NCBI GenBank assembly: GCA_934636865.1
Contig: CAKUBI010000047.1
Location: 1-5,536 of the forward strand
Length of the DNA stretch: 5,536 bases
Direction: 5' to 3'
From: an uncultured Oscillospiraceae bacterium
GTDB lineage: Bacteria > Bacillota > Clostridia > Oscillospirales > Oscillospiraceae
Below the pieces are notes generated by a model that saw only the letters and a program-made list of their open reading frames with translations, made no database searches and was not told the origin of the DNA. The position numbers were made by a program, and so were the translations under genes. Below are positions 1 to 4,591 of the stretch, one piece after another. Every line of letters begins with the position of its first letter. Position 1 is the first letter of the stretch.

Positions 1-3
1 AAA

Positions 4-95
4 GGCAGACAGTACAATTGCACTGCCTGCCTAATCCGAGGACACGCTTCAAGGTACCCCTATCAGGAGTAGCGGAAAGGCGTCTCTTATTTTTT
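4..95 (+). other. possible 3' end of a structured RNA ending in a terminator-like hairpin
   Basis: A hairpin at 4-31 has 9 pairs interrupted by one A.C mismatch and an 8-nt loop. It is followed by a long imperfect stem: 38-40 pairs with 84-86 and 44-47 with 80-83. A nested hairpin lies inside at 55-71 (TAC-c-CCT against AGG-a-GTA, loop ATC). The outer stem runs straight into TTATTTTTT at 87-95, as expected of a rightward intrinsic terminator, and 33-37 could also pair with 96-100. This may be the end of a small RNA or of an upstream transcript whose body lies outside the window. I do not recognise an RNA family; it lacks the conserved cores of tmRNA, SRP RNA and RNase P RNA. The stem is imperfect, so confidence is low. 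Confidence 0.28.
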
Positions 96-107
96 GGATT
101 CCGAGGG

Positions 108-220
108 ACATTTAAATGCTCGGGCGGAGTGAATCCGCTCTGCGCAAATGCTTTTGCGCAGCAAAAGCATTTCACGGCGCAAAAGCGCCGGGCCTCGACG
201 CGGCGGAGCGCGTCTCGGCA
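108..220 (+). repeat. diverged intergenic repeat, long copy
   Basis: It begins with GGGACATTTAAATGC and ends with a GC-rich block of two small palindromes (GGCGC-aaaa-GCGCC, then GACGCG-gcggag-CGCGTC) followed by TCGGCA. The same order recurs at 315-379. This copy carries about 55 extra bases between the two blocks (roughly 123-175), including a perfect 12-bp hairpin at 146-172. The 11-mer GCGGAGCGCGT at 203-213 also occurs, inverted, at 3739-3749, which suggests a dispersed family of decayed non-coding repeats. The alignment was done by eye. Confidence 0.4.
124..138. repeat. small hairpin with GTGAA loop, copy 1
   Basis: GCGGA and TCCGC form a 5-bp stem around the loop GTGAA. The same loop with a longer version of the stem occurs at 239-257. 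Confidence 0.4.
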
Positions 221-238
221 TGATTAAAATTATTTAAC

Positions 239-257
239 GGCGGAAGTGAATTCCGCC
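239..257. repeat. small hairpin with GTGAA loop, copy 2
   Basis: GGCGGAA and TTCCGCC form a perfect 7-bp stem around the loop GTGAA, the same loop as the hairpin at 124-138. The longer stem preserves pairing, as expected if structure rather than sequence is kept, although two copies cannot establish that. Confidence 0.4.
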
Positions 258-314
258 TATAACAATTCTCCGCTGCGCTCCGAATTGACGCGCGACTTCG
301 CGCGAGGAACCCGT

Positions 315-379
315 GGGACATTTGAAAGCGCAGGCGCAAACGCGCCGGGGCCCGACGGGGCGAAGCGTTTCACTTCGGC
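315..379 (+). repeat. diverged intergenic repeat, short copy
   Basis: It begins with GGGACATTTGAAAGC, followed almost directly by GGCGC-aaac-GCGCC, then a CCCGACG block and TTCGGCA, matching the two ends of the 108-220 copy without its central insert. Its right end runs into the last codons and TGA stop of the leftward deacetylase gene (370-372). The repeat therefore abuts or slightly overlaps the coding end. Identity with the long copy is roughly three-quarters over the GC-rich block, by eye. Confidence 0.38.
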
Positions 380-1314
380 AGGTATTCGCTGGCGGGGTGG
401 TCGTCGGTGATGTTGTAGCGCGGCAGGCGGTAGAGCGAATCATAACGGGCGGGGGCGTAGCCGCCCGCGAGCGTGACGGCAAAGTGCGCGCGGAGGAAAT
501 CCTCGGCCCACTCGTCCATATTGCCGAGCGGATACGTAAAGGCCGTGGGCGTCTGGCCGGTCTCGATCCGGATGCGCTCGACGCTCTTTTGCAGATCGGA
601 GAAAACGCGCGCGGCGTAATCCGCCTGCGTCTCATCCGTCAGGCGTTCGATGCCCTTCACGTCGCCGAGCAGGTGCAGGTCGTTCGTGTGGGAGGCGAAC
701 TCGACAAGGCCGCTGCCGGCCATGACGCGGCACTCCGGCCACGAAAGAAAACCGGAGGTCTCGCCGTCGATGCGCGCGGTGATGAGCGAGATGACGGCCT
801 TCGCGCCGTACTCGCGCAGCACGGGATAGGCGAGGGTATAGTTGCTCTCGTAGCCGTCGTCAAAGGTGAGAAGGACGGCCCTCTTCGGTAGCGCTTCACC
901 GCTGTCGAGCCGGCCCGCGGCAAGCTCGCGCGGCAGGACGGTCGTATAGCCGTGATCGCGCAGCCAGTCAAGGTCGCGGCGCAGGGCGTCGAGCGTCATC
1001 GTATAGGGCGTGGCCTGCGCGAGATCGAGCGTGAAGTTGTGGTACTCGAGCACATAAAACGTCCACTCGGGCGAGGGCTTCGGCACGTCGGGCAGCTCGT
1101 CGCGCAAAAAGAGCGGCTGGTCGGGGGAGACGCTCGCGCCGATCATCTCCGGCATGGGGCGGCGGTCGTCGCCCGGCTTGCGCGGCGGCTCCGCCTTTGC
1201 GCCGTGGAGCGCCGCGCCGCGCACGAGCGTCCAGGCGAGAACGAGCGTCAGAACAGGGACGGCGACGCGCAGCAGCGCGCGCACGCCGCGGTCAAAGAAA
1301 TTGTCACGCCGCAA
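370..1314 (-). CDS. membrane-anchored polysaccharide deacetylase (NodB domain)
   Basis: This is a carbohydrate esterase family 4-type deacetylase, expected to remove acetyl groups from N-acetylated cell-surface polysaccharide or peptidoglycan outside the membrane. Counted from the TTG start (314 aa), residues 13-31 form one hydrophobic segment after a basic N-terminus (signal anchor), followed by a proline-rich linker. The NodB domain has TFDDG at 150-154 (catalytic and metal-binding Asp pair), SHTNDLH at 208-214 (metal-binding His), AFTYPLGN at 258-265 and YRLPRYNI at 295-302. The SHTxDLH spacing, with five steps between the histidines instead of four, resembles PgaB/IcaB-like members. A GTG at 1323 is in frame, but its first base is the last G of the GGGAGG ribosome binding site, so it is an unlikely start. 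TTG at 1314 lies 8 nt beyond that site. The gene is divergent from the SDR gene and has no obvious partner. The family is confident; the substrate is not determined. Confidence 0.9.
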   Translation of the reverse strand: MRRDNFFDRGVRALLRVAVPVLTLVLAWTLVRGAALHGAKAEPPRKPGDDRRPMPEMIGASVSPDQPLFLRDELPDVPKPSPEWTFYVLEYHNFTLDLAQATPYTMTLDALRRDLDWLRDHGYTTVLPRELAAGRLDSGEALPKRAVLLTFDDGYESNYTLAYPVLREYGAKAVISLITARIDGETSGFLSWPECRVMAGSGLVEFASHTNDLHLLGDVKGIERLTDETQADYAARVFSDLQKSVERIRIETGQTPTAFTYPLGNMDEWAEDFLRAHFAVTLAGGYAPARYDSLYRLPRYNITDDHPASEYLPK

Positions 1315-1322
1315 GGAAAGCA

Positions 1323-1328
1323 CCTCCC
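1323..1328 (-). promoter_or_regulatory. ribosome binding site that decides the deacetylase start
   Basis: GGGAGG on the minus strand overlaps the first in-frame GTG (1323-1321), which therefore cannot be well initiated from it. The next in-frame start-type codon, TTG at 1314-1312, lies 8 nt downstream of the site, the standard spacing. Confidence 0.7.
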
Positions 1329-1363
1329 AAATCGCTGCTGCTTCTTTAGACGGCAGGCGGGAG

Positions 1364-1403
1364 AAAAAGGTTCCCGGCGAAACGGGAAAACGTTCCGCCG
1401 GGA
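1364..1403 (-). terminator. leftward terminator-like hairpin in the deacetylase leader
   Basis: 1372-1379 pairs with 1396-1403 (8 bp, GC-rich). After one A.C mismatch the stem continues as 1381-1384 with 1391-1394 around the loop GGAAAA. Read leftward, the stem is followed within 3 nt by TTTTT (1368-1364). It faces the deacetylase gene, about 50 nt before its start, and sits 6 bp from the -35 box of the rightward SDR promoter. It could attenuate the deacetylase, if that promoter lies to the right, or block stray leftward transcription from the SDR promoter. I found no convincing deacetylase promoter on either side. Confidence 0.5.
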
Positions 1404-1409
1404 CAAAGC

Positions 1410-1438
1410 TTGCTTTTTGCGCCCTCTTCCCCTATAAT
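1410..1438 (+). promoter_or_regulatory. sigma-A type promoter of the SDR gene
   Basis: TTGCTT at 1410-1415, a 17-bp spacer and a perfect TATAAT at 1433-1438. The predicted start near 1445 gives a leader of about 30 nt with GGAGG at 1461-1465. The dUTPase promoter has the same two hexamers and the same spacing. Confidence 0.75.
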
Positions 1439-1474
1439 CGGACCGAATGACCGATCATCCGGAGGAAAATTACC

Positions 1475-2209
1475 ATGAAAAAAGTCGCACTCATCACCGG
1501 CTCGTCCCGCGGCATCGGCCGCGCGGCGGCTTATCAGCTCGCGCACGACGGCTATGCCGTGTGCGTGAATTATTACGAGAGAAAGGACAAGGCGGACGAG
1601 CTCGTGACAAAGCTTCGCAGCGAGGGCTGCGAGGCCATCGCCGTGCAGGCGGACGTCGCCGTGCGCGCGCAGGTGAACGACATGGCCGCGCGCTGCGAGC
1701 GCGAGCTGGGGCCGGTCACGCTGCTGGTGAACAACGCGGGCGTCGCCGGTCAGGCCCTCTTTCAGGACGTGACGGACGAGCTGTGGGACCGCTATTTCAG
1801 CGTGAACCTCTGCGGCGCGCGCAACACCATTCAGGCCGTGCTGCCGCACATGCTGCATGAAAAGAGCGGCTGCATCGTGAACGTCTCGTCCATCTGGGGC
1901 CAGCACGGCGCGTCGTGCGAGGTGACGTATTCCTGCACGAAGCACGCTCTCATCGGCCTGACGCGCTCGCTCGCGATGGAGCTTGCGCCCAGCGGCATCC
2001 GCGTCAACTGCGTGGCCCCCGGCGTCATCGACACCGACATGGTCAAGGTGCTGGGCGAGGAAACGCTTGAGGATCTCGCGGAGCAGACGCCGCTCGGCCG
2101 TCTCGGCACCCCCGAGGACGTGGCCGCGGCGGTATCGTTCCTTGCTTCCGACAAGGCGTCGTTCATCACGGGACAGGTGCTCGCGGTGGACGGGGCGTTC
2201 GTGCTGTAA
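1475..2209 (+). CDS. SDR-family NAD(P)-dependent oxidoreductase, possible EF-P 5-aminopentanone reductase
   Basis: This is a complete 244-aa classical short-chain dehydrogenase/reductase. It shows the cofactor motif TGSSRGIG (8-15), NNAG (86-89), the catalytic tetrad N111, S139, Y152 and K156 (YSCTK), and PG at 182-183. The C-terminal FITGQVLAVDGAF is typical of FabG-like members. The stretch SSIWGQHGASCEV (138-150) just before the catalytic Tyr resembles, from memory, clostridial proteins annotated as elongation factor P 5-aminopentanone reductase. In that group, YmfI of Bacillus subtilis reduces a 5-aminopentanone modification on EF-P. A generic 3-oxoacyl-ACP reductase is the alternative, but no fatty acid synthesis genes are nearby. 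ATG at 1475 follows GGAGG (1461-1465) by 9 nt. The gene has its own promoter and converges on dut with only 12 bp between stops and no clear terminator. SDR membership is certain; the substrate is inferred. Confidence 0.93.
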   Translation: MKKVALITGSSRGIGRAAAYQLAHDGYAVCVNYYERKDKADELVTKLRSEGCEAIAVQADVAVRAQVNDMAARCERELGPVTLLVNNAGVAGQALFQDVTDELWDRYFSVNLCGARNTIQAVLPHMLHEKSGCIVNVSSIWGQHGASCEVTYSCTKHALIGLTRSLAMELAPSGIRVNCVAPGVIDTDMVKVLGEETLEDLAEQTPLGRLGTPEDVAAAVSFLASDKASFITGQVLAVDGAFVL

Positions 2210-2221
2210 GACGGAAGCGCC

Positions 2222-2665
2222 TTACCGGCCCGTGCTGCCGAAGCCGCCCTCGCCGCGCGCAGTTTCGGAAAGCGTGTCCGCTTCCTCGAATTCCATCGGC
2301 AGGAACGGCAGCAGCACGAGCTGTGCGATGCGGTCGCCGTGGCGGACGACGCGCTCCTGCGTGCCGTCGTTGTGCAGGGCGATGAAGCATTCGCCGCGGT
2401 AGTCGCTGTCGATCACACCGACGCAGTTCGCCGGGCGCAGGTCCTGCCTGGAGGCAAGACCGCTGCGGGCGAATACCGCGCCGAACGTACCCTCGGGCAG
2501 GGCGAAGGCAAGGCCCGTGCCGATCTTGACGGTGTGGTGCGGCGGGATGACGACGGCCGCGTCGCCGCCTAAGCAGGCGCACAGGTCATAGCCTGCGGCG
2601 AGAGAAGAGCCGCGCGCGGGGATGACCGCGTCCGCGCGGAGCCTTTTGATCTGTACCATAGCCAT
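2222..2665 (-). CDS. dut: dUTP diphosphatase (dUTPase)
   Basis: It hydrolyses dUTP to dUMP and pyrophosphate, keeping uracil out of DNA and supplying dUMP for thymidylate synthesis. It is a cytosolic homotrimer in this family. All five motifs of trimeric dUTPases are present in the 147 residues: AGYDL (24-28), RSGLA (67-71), GVIDSDYRGE (83-92) with the catalytic Asp, GDRIAQLVLLP (110-120), and the C-terminal glycine-rich arm RGEGGFGSTG (137-146), which closes over the substrate. Length is normal. ATG at 2665 is preceded by AGGAGG (core at 2676-2680) with about 10 nt spacing; a second in-frame ATG at 2659 would be too far from that site. It has its own promoter at 2698-2726 and no phage neighbours, so it looks like the chromosomal housekeeping copy. 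Confidence 0.96.
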   Translation of the reverse strand: MAMVQIKRLRADAVIPARGSSLAAGYDLCACLGGDAAVVIPPHHTVKIGTGLAFALPEGTFGAVFARSGLASRQDLRPANCVGVIDSDYRGECFIALHNDGTQERVVRHGDRIAQLVLLPFLPMEFEEADTLSETARGEGGFGSTGR

Positions 2666-2697
2666 GGGAAAGAAACCTCCTTTTGATTTCTGCGGTC

Positions 2698-2726
2698 ATT
2701 ATACGGGCTGCGGGGGAGAAAAGCAA
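2698..2726 (-). promoter_or_regulatory. sigma-A type promoter of dut
   Basis: Read leftward: TTGCTT (2726-2721), a 17-bp spacer and a perfect TATAAT (2703-2698). The expected start near 2691 leaves a short leader with the AGGAGG site. The hexamers and spacing are identical to those of the SDR promoter at 1410-1438. Confidence 0.75.
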
Positions 2727-2743
2727 GTGCGTTCCGGCGGCGC

Positions 2744-2792
2744 AAAAAGACGGCATTTGGCAGGGGAACAAGAATTTTCCCTTGCCAAATGC
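2744..2792 (-). terminator. 16-bp dyad with leftward U-tract, overlapping a rightward -35 box
   Basis: 2753-2768 pairs with 2777-2792 over 16 positions with a single G.T pair and an 8-nt loop. Read leftward, the stem is followed 2 nt later by TCTTTTT (2750-2744), the form of an intrinsic terminator. It lies upstream of the dut promoter, so it cannot terminate dut mRNA, but it would stop leftward transcription entering dut. Its right arm contains TTGCCA (2782-2787), the -35 box of the rightward membrane-protein promoter, so a protein-binding operator is an alternative reading. Confidence 0.55.
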
Positions 2793-2810
2793 GGCCGCTT
2801 CTGGTATTAT
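2782..2810 (+). promoter_or_regulatory. extended -10 promoter of the membrane protein gene
   Basis: TTGCCA (2782-2787), a 17-bp spacer and TATTAT (2805-2810), with TGG just before the -10 forming an extended -10 (TGn). The expected start is near 2817, giving a leader of about 60 nt before the ATG at 2880. The -35 box lies within the right arm of the dyad at 2753-2792. Confidence 0.65.
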
Positions 2811-2879
2811 ACTATGATGTAATGCTTCCGCTCGCAAGGAGCGCTTACAAAACGATAACCTTTCTGGAGGCTCGGATAG

Positions 2880-3650
2880 ATGGCAAAAAACAACAAGCGC
2901 GCAGAGCGCATGGCCAGGAGCGACCGCAACGTCAACCGTGCGATGGTCGTTCTGACGGCCGGTCTGGTCGCTGAATTTTACCTGCTGATGATGAACAGCT
3001 ACTTCGTCAAGGGCTCGGTCGGCCAGGTTTTGACGATGATGACCGTTTTGAAGGTTCTCGGCATTGCCGGGGCGGCGCTGTTCGGCGCGGGGCTCGTATT
3101 CTGGGCCATGCGCAGAAAGTGGACGCGCTTCGCGCCCGCCGCACCGTGGCTTTTGTGCATCGGCTTCTTCTTTGCAGTGTCGTCGCAGGTGATGCTCAAG
3201 ATCTACCCGCAGGGCACGACGATGATGTGCGTGCTCGTGCCGGTGGCGATGCTGCTGGGCATTGTGTTCCTGCTCTACCCGCGTGAGTTTTCGCTTCAGG
3301 CGCTCGCGCTCACGGCGTCGATGATGGCGATGTACCTCATCCACCGCGGCGGGGACGGCAACTGGACGGGGCTTGTGACCGGCTGCTGCGTGTTTGCGGC
3401 GCTCGTGATCGCGGCGCTCGGCATCGCCGTCCTGAAGGCGGGGAAAAACAGCGGAAAGCTCGAAAAGCTCGGCGGCCTTCGCATCGTCTCATCTGACGGC
3501 AATTATAAGCTCGTCTACGCGGTGCTTGCCGTGTGCCTTGCGGCCATCCTCGTGGCGCTGTTCGTTTCGGGCATCGCCTACTACGGGCTGTGGGTGCTGG
3601 CGGTCGTCACGTTCCTGCTCGCCGTGTACTACACGGTCAAGATGATGTAA
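2880..3650 (+). CDS. multi-pass membrane protein of unknown function
   Basis: I do not recognise the family. The 256-aa protein starts with a strongly basic, hydrophilic tail (MAKNNKRAERMARSDR), then has about seven or eight hydrophobic segments at roughly 20-38, 56-76, 87-103, 115-133, 138-155, 163-185, 210-231 and 233-252. The only long polar stretch after the tail is about 186-209 (KAGKNSGKLEKL...), probably a cytosolic loop. I see no transporter signature, nucleotide-binding motif or obvious catalytic residue. ATG at 2880 follows GGAGG (2866-2870) by 9 nt. The gene stands alone between its own promoter and a perfect terminator hairpin, divergent from dut and convergent with recR, so context gives no functional clue. 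The basic tail is consistent with a cytosolic N-terminus by the positive-inside rule. Confidence 0.88.
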   Translation: MAKNNKRAERMARSDRNVNRAMVVLTAGLVAEFYLLMMNSYFVKGSVGQVLTMMTVLKVLGIAGAALFGAGLVFWAMRRKWTRFAPAAPWLLCIGFFFAVSSQVMLKIYPQGTTMMCVLVPVAMLLGIVFLLYPREFSLQALALTASMMAMYLIHRGGDGNWTGLVTGCCVFAALVIAALGIAVLKAGKNSGKLEKLGGLRIVSSDGNYKLVYAVLAVCLAAILVALFVSGIAYYGLWVLAVVTFLLAVYYTVKMM

Positions 3651-3654
3651 AGAA

Positions 3655-3698
3655 CTCAAAAAGAAGGCGAGTCCGAATGGACTCGCCTTCTTTTTGAG
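3655..3698 (+). terminator. strong bidirectional intrinsic terminator
   Basis: A perfect 20-bp inverted repeat (3655-3674 with 3679-3698) with a GAAT loop. The A-rich outer left arm and T-rich right arm allow it to work in either direction. It begins 4 nt after the stop codon of the membrane protein gene and clearly ends that transcript. Confidence 0.93.
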
Positions 3699-3904
3699 AG
3701 GGGCTGCACTCCGCTTTGTGCCTCGCCATAGGCTCGACACGCGCTCCGCGCAAAGTGTTTTTTCTGACGCGCACGCCCCAGGGCGGCCTCTCTTGCCGCT
3801 TTGCGGCAATTCACCTTCTGTCGTCAGGAAAAACGATCAAAATTTATTTGCGCCGTGCGCGGCGCAAAGTCTGCGACGCTTTCTTCTCGATGTACTCTCA
3901 ATAT
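3699..3904. other. hairpin-rich non-coding spacer between terminators
   Basis: No gene is supported here; the short open frames have no ribosome binding site and unnatural composition. The stretch holds a perfect 7-bp stem at 3793-3809 (loop TTT) and a perfect 9-bp stem at 3847-3868 (loop TGCG). It also shares an inverted 11-mer (3739-3749) with the GC-rich repeat at 203-213. It looks like decayed intergenic repeat material trapped between two terminator hairpins. Confidence 0.55.
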
Positions 3905-3938
3905 AAAAAGGACGAGTTTGTGTAAACTCGTCCTTTTT
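3905..3938. terminator. bidirectional terminator-like hairpin
   Basis: A perfect 15-bp stem (3905-3919 with 3924-3938), loop GTGT, with five A at the left end and five T at the right. It carries CGAGT/ACTCG in the stem, like the hairpin at 3655-3698. It can work in either direction. No gene lies between it and the upstream terminator, so it may be a backup for either convergent transcript. Confidence 0.8.
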
Positions 3939-3955
3939 CATGTGCAGCTCAACTA

Positions 3956-3980
3956 AAAATAGAGGCTTTGCCTCTATTTT
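3956..3980 (-). terminator. terminator of the rpe-recR operon
   Basis: An 11-bp perfect stem (3956-3966 with 3970-3980) with a 3-nt loop. Its leftward arm ends in ATTTT. It starts 7 nt past the recR stop codon on the minus strand, the expected place for the operon terminator. The hairpin at 3905-3938 would act as a second, stronger stop. Confidence 0.78.
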
Positions 3981-3987
3981 GAAGGTG

Positions 3988-4587
3988 CTATATGTCTCTT
4001 CTCCCCTCCAGCGCGCGCATCAGTGTGGCGTCGTCGGCGAACTCGAGATGTCCGCCGACGGGGATGCCGTAGGCAAGGCGCGTGACGCGCACGCCGAACG
4101 GCCGCAGAAGGCGGGCAAGGTACATGGCCGTGGCTTCGCCCTCGGTGTCGGGGTTCGTGGCCATGATGACCTCTTCGATATTGCCCTGCGCCACGCGGTC
4201 CAGGAGCGACTTGATCTCGAGATCGTCGGGCCCCACGTGGTTCATCGGGGAGATGACGCCGTGGAGCACGTGGTAGCGCCCGTTATACTCGCGGGCGCGC
4301 TCGATGGCGACCACGTCGCGCGGGTCGGCCACCACGCAGATGACGTGCTCGTCGCGCTTCGGGGACGAGCAGATGGGGCAAAGCCCCCCATCGGTCAGGT
4401 TGCGGCAGACGGGGCAGCAGGTCACGGTGCGCTTGGCCTCGACGATGGCGTCGGCAAAGGCCTTCGCTTCCTCCTCCGGCAGGCTCAGCACGTAGAAGGC
4501 AAGGCGCTGCGCGCTCTTGCTGCCGATGCCGGGCAGGCGCGCGAACTGCTCGACGAGCTTTTCAAGCGCCGCGGGAAAGTACTCCAT
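3988..4587 (-). CDS. recR: recombination mediator protein RecR
   Basis: RecR acts with RecO (and RecF at gaps) to load RecA onto SSB-coated single-stranded DNA during repair. The 199-aa length is normal. Order of elements: helix-hairpin-helix LPGIGSKSAQRLA (18-30), a zinc finger formed by C58, C61, C70 and C73, a TOPRIM domain from about 81 (HVICVVADP, then GVISPMNHVGPDDL at 110-123 and EVIMATNPDTEGEATA at 139-154), and the C-terminal TRLAYGIPVGGHLEF (169-183). ATG at 4587 is preceded by AGAGGA, which lies across the end of rpe, and only 4 nt separate the two genes, so translation is probably coupled. In many Bacillota recR follows dnaX and the ebfC-like gene; here its partner is rpe. Confidence 0.97.
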   Translation of the reverse strand: MEYFPAALEKLVEQFARLPGIGSKSAQRLAFYVLSLPEEEAKAFADAIVEAKRTVTCCPVCRNLTDGGLCPICSSPKRDEHVICVVADPRDVVAIERAREYNGRYHVLHGVISPMNHVGPDDLEIKSLLDRVAQGNIEEVIMATNPDTEGEATAMYLARLLRPFGVRVTRLAYGIPVGGHLEFADDATLMRALEGRRDI

Positions 4588-4591
4588 CGCC

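Larger units (their letters stand above)
1..369. other. hairpin-rich non-coding region at left edge
   Basis: I see no credible gene in this stretch. The open frames crossing it have arginine- and serine-rich compositions typical of translated GC-rich repeats, and no ribosome binding site precedes their ATGs. It contains a series of short inverted repeats: 4-31, 38-86, 124-138, 146-172 (a perfect 12-bp stem with a 3-nt loop), 175-190 (6 bp, AAAA loop), 197-214 (6 bp), 239-257, 263-287 (6 bp) and 289-304 (6 bp). Some are mutually exclusive; for example 141-147 can pair with 154-160 instead of the 146-172 stem forming. The leftward deacetylase gene ends into this region, and none of these is a clean leftward terminator with a U-tract. 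Confidence 0.7.

Noticed and set aside
1..95. tmRNA, SRP RNA, RNase P RNA or T-box leader
   Set aside because: None of the conserved core sequences (tRNA-like end, GGAAGCAGC-type SRP core, GAGGAAAGTCC, or a T-box antiterminator bulge) is present.
18..227. 69-residue open frame in the left-edge region
   Set aside because: No ribosome binding site, no domain, basic serine-rich composition, and it runs through a series of inverted repeats.
108..379. CRISPR-like repeat-spacer array
   Set aside because: Only two diverged copies of unequal length with no regular spacers and no cas gene.
952..1437. Long open frame on the plus strand opposite the deacetylase
   Set aside because: It is antisense to a gene with clear NodB motifs; high GC leaves long frames open on the opposite strand.
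1346..1945. Minus-strand open frame across the SDR 5' half
   Set aside because: It overlaps the SDR gene, whose catalytic motifs are intact, and has histidine/arginine-rich composition with no family resemblance.
2222..2665. Prophage origin for the dUTPase
   Set aside because: Neighbours are chromosomal genes with no phage protein, and the gene has its own promoter like the adjacent SDR gene.
3694..3925. Two overlapping short plus-strand frames of about 70 residues
   Set aside because: They begin in the terminator stem or a repeat, end inside another hairpin, and have no ribosome binding site.
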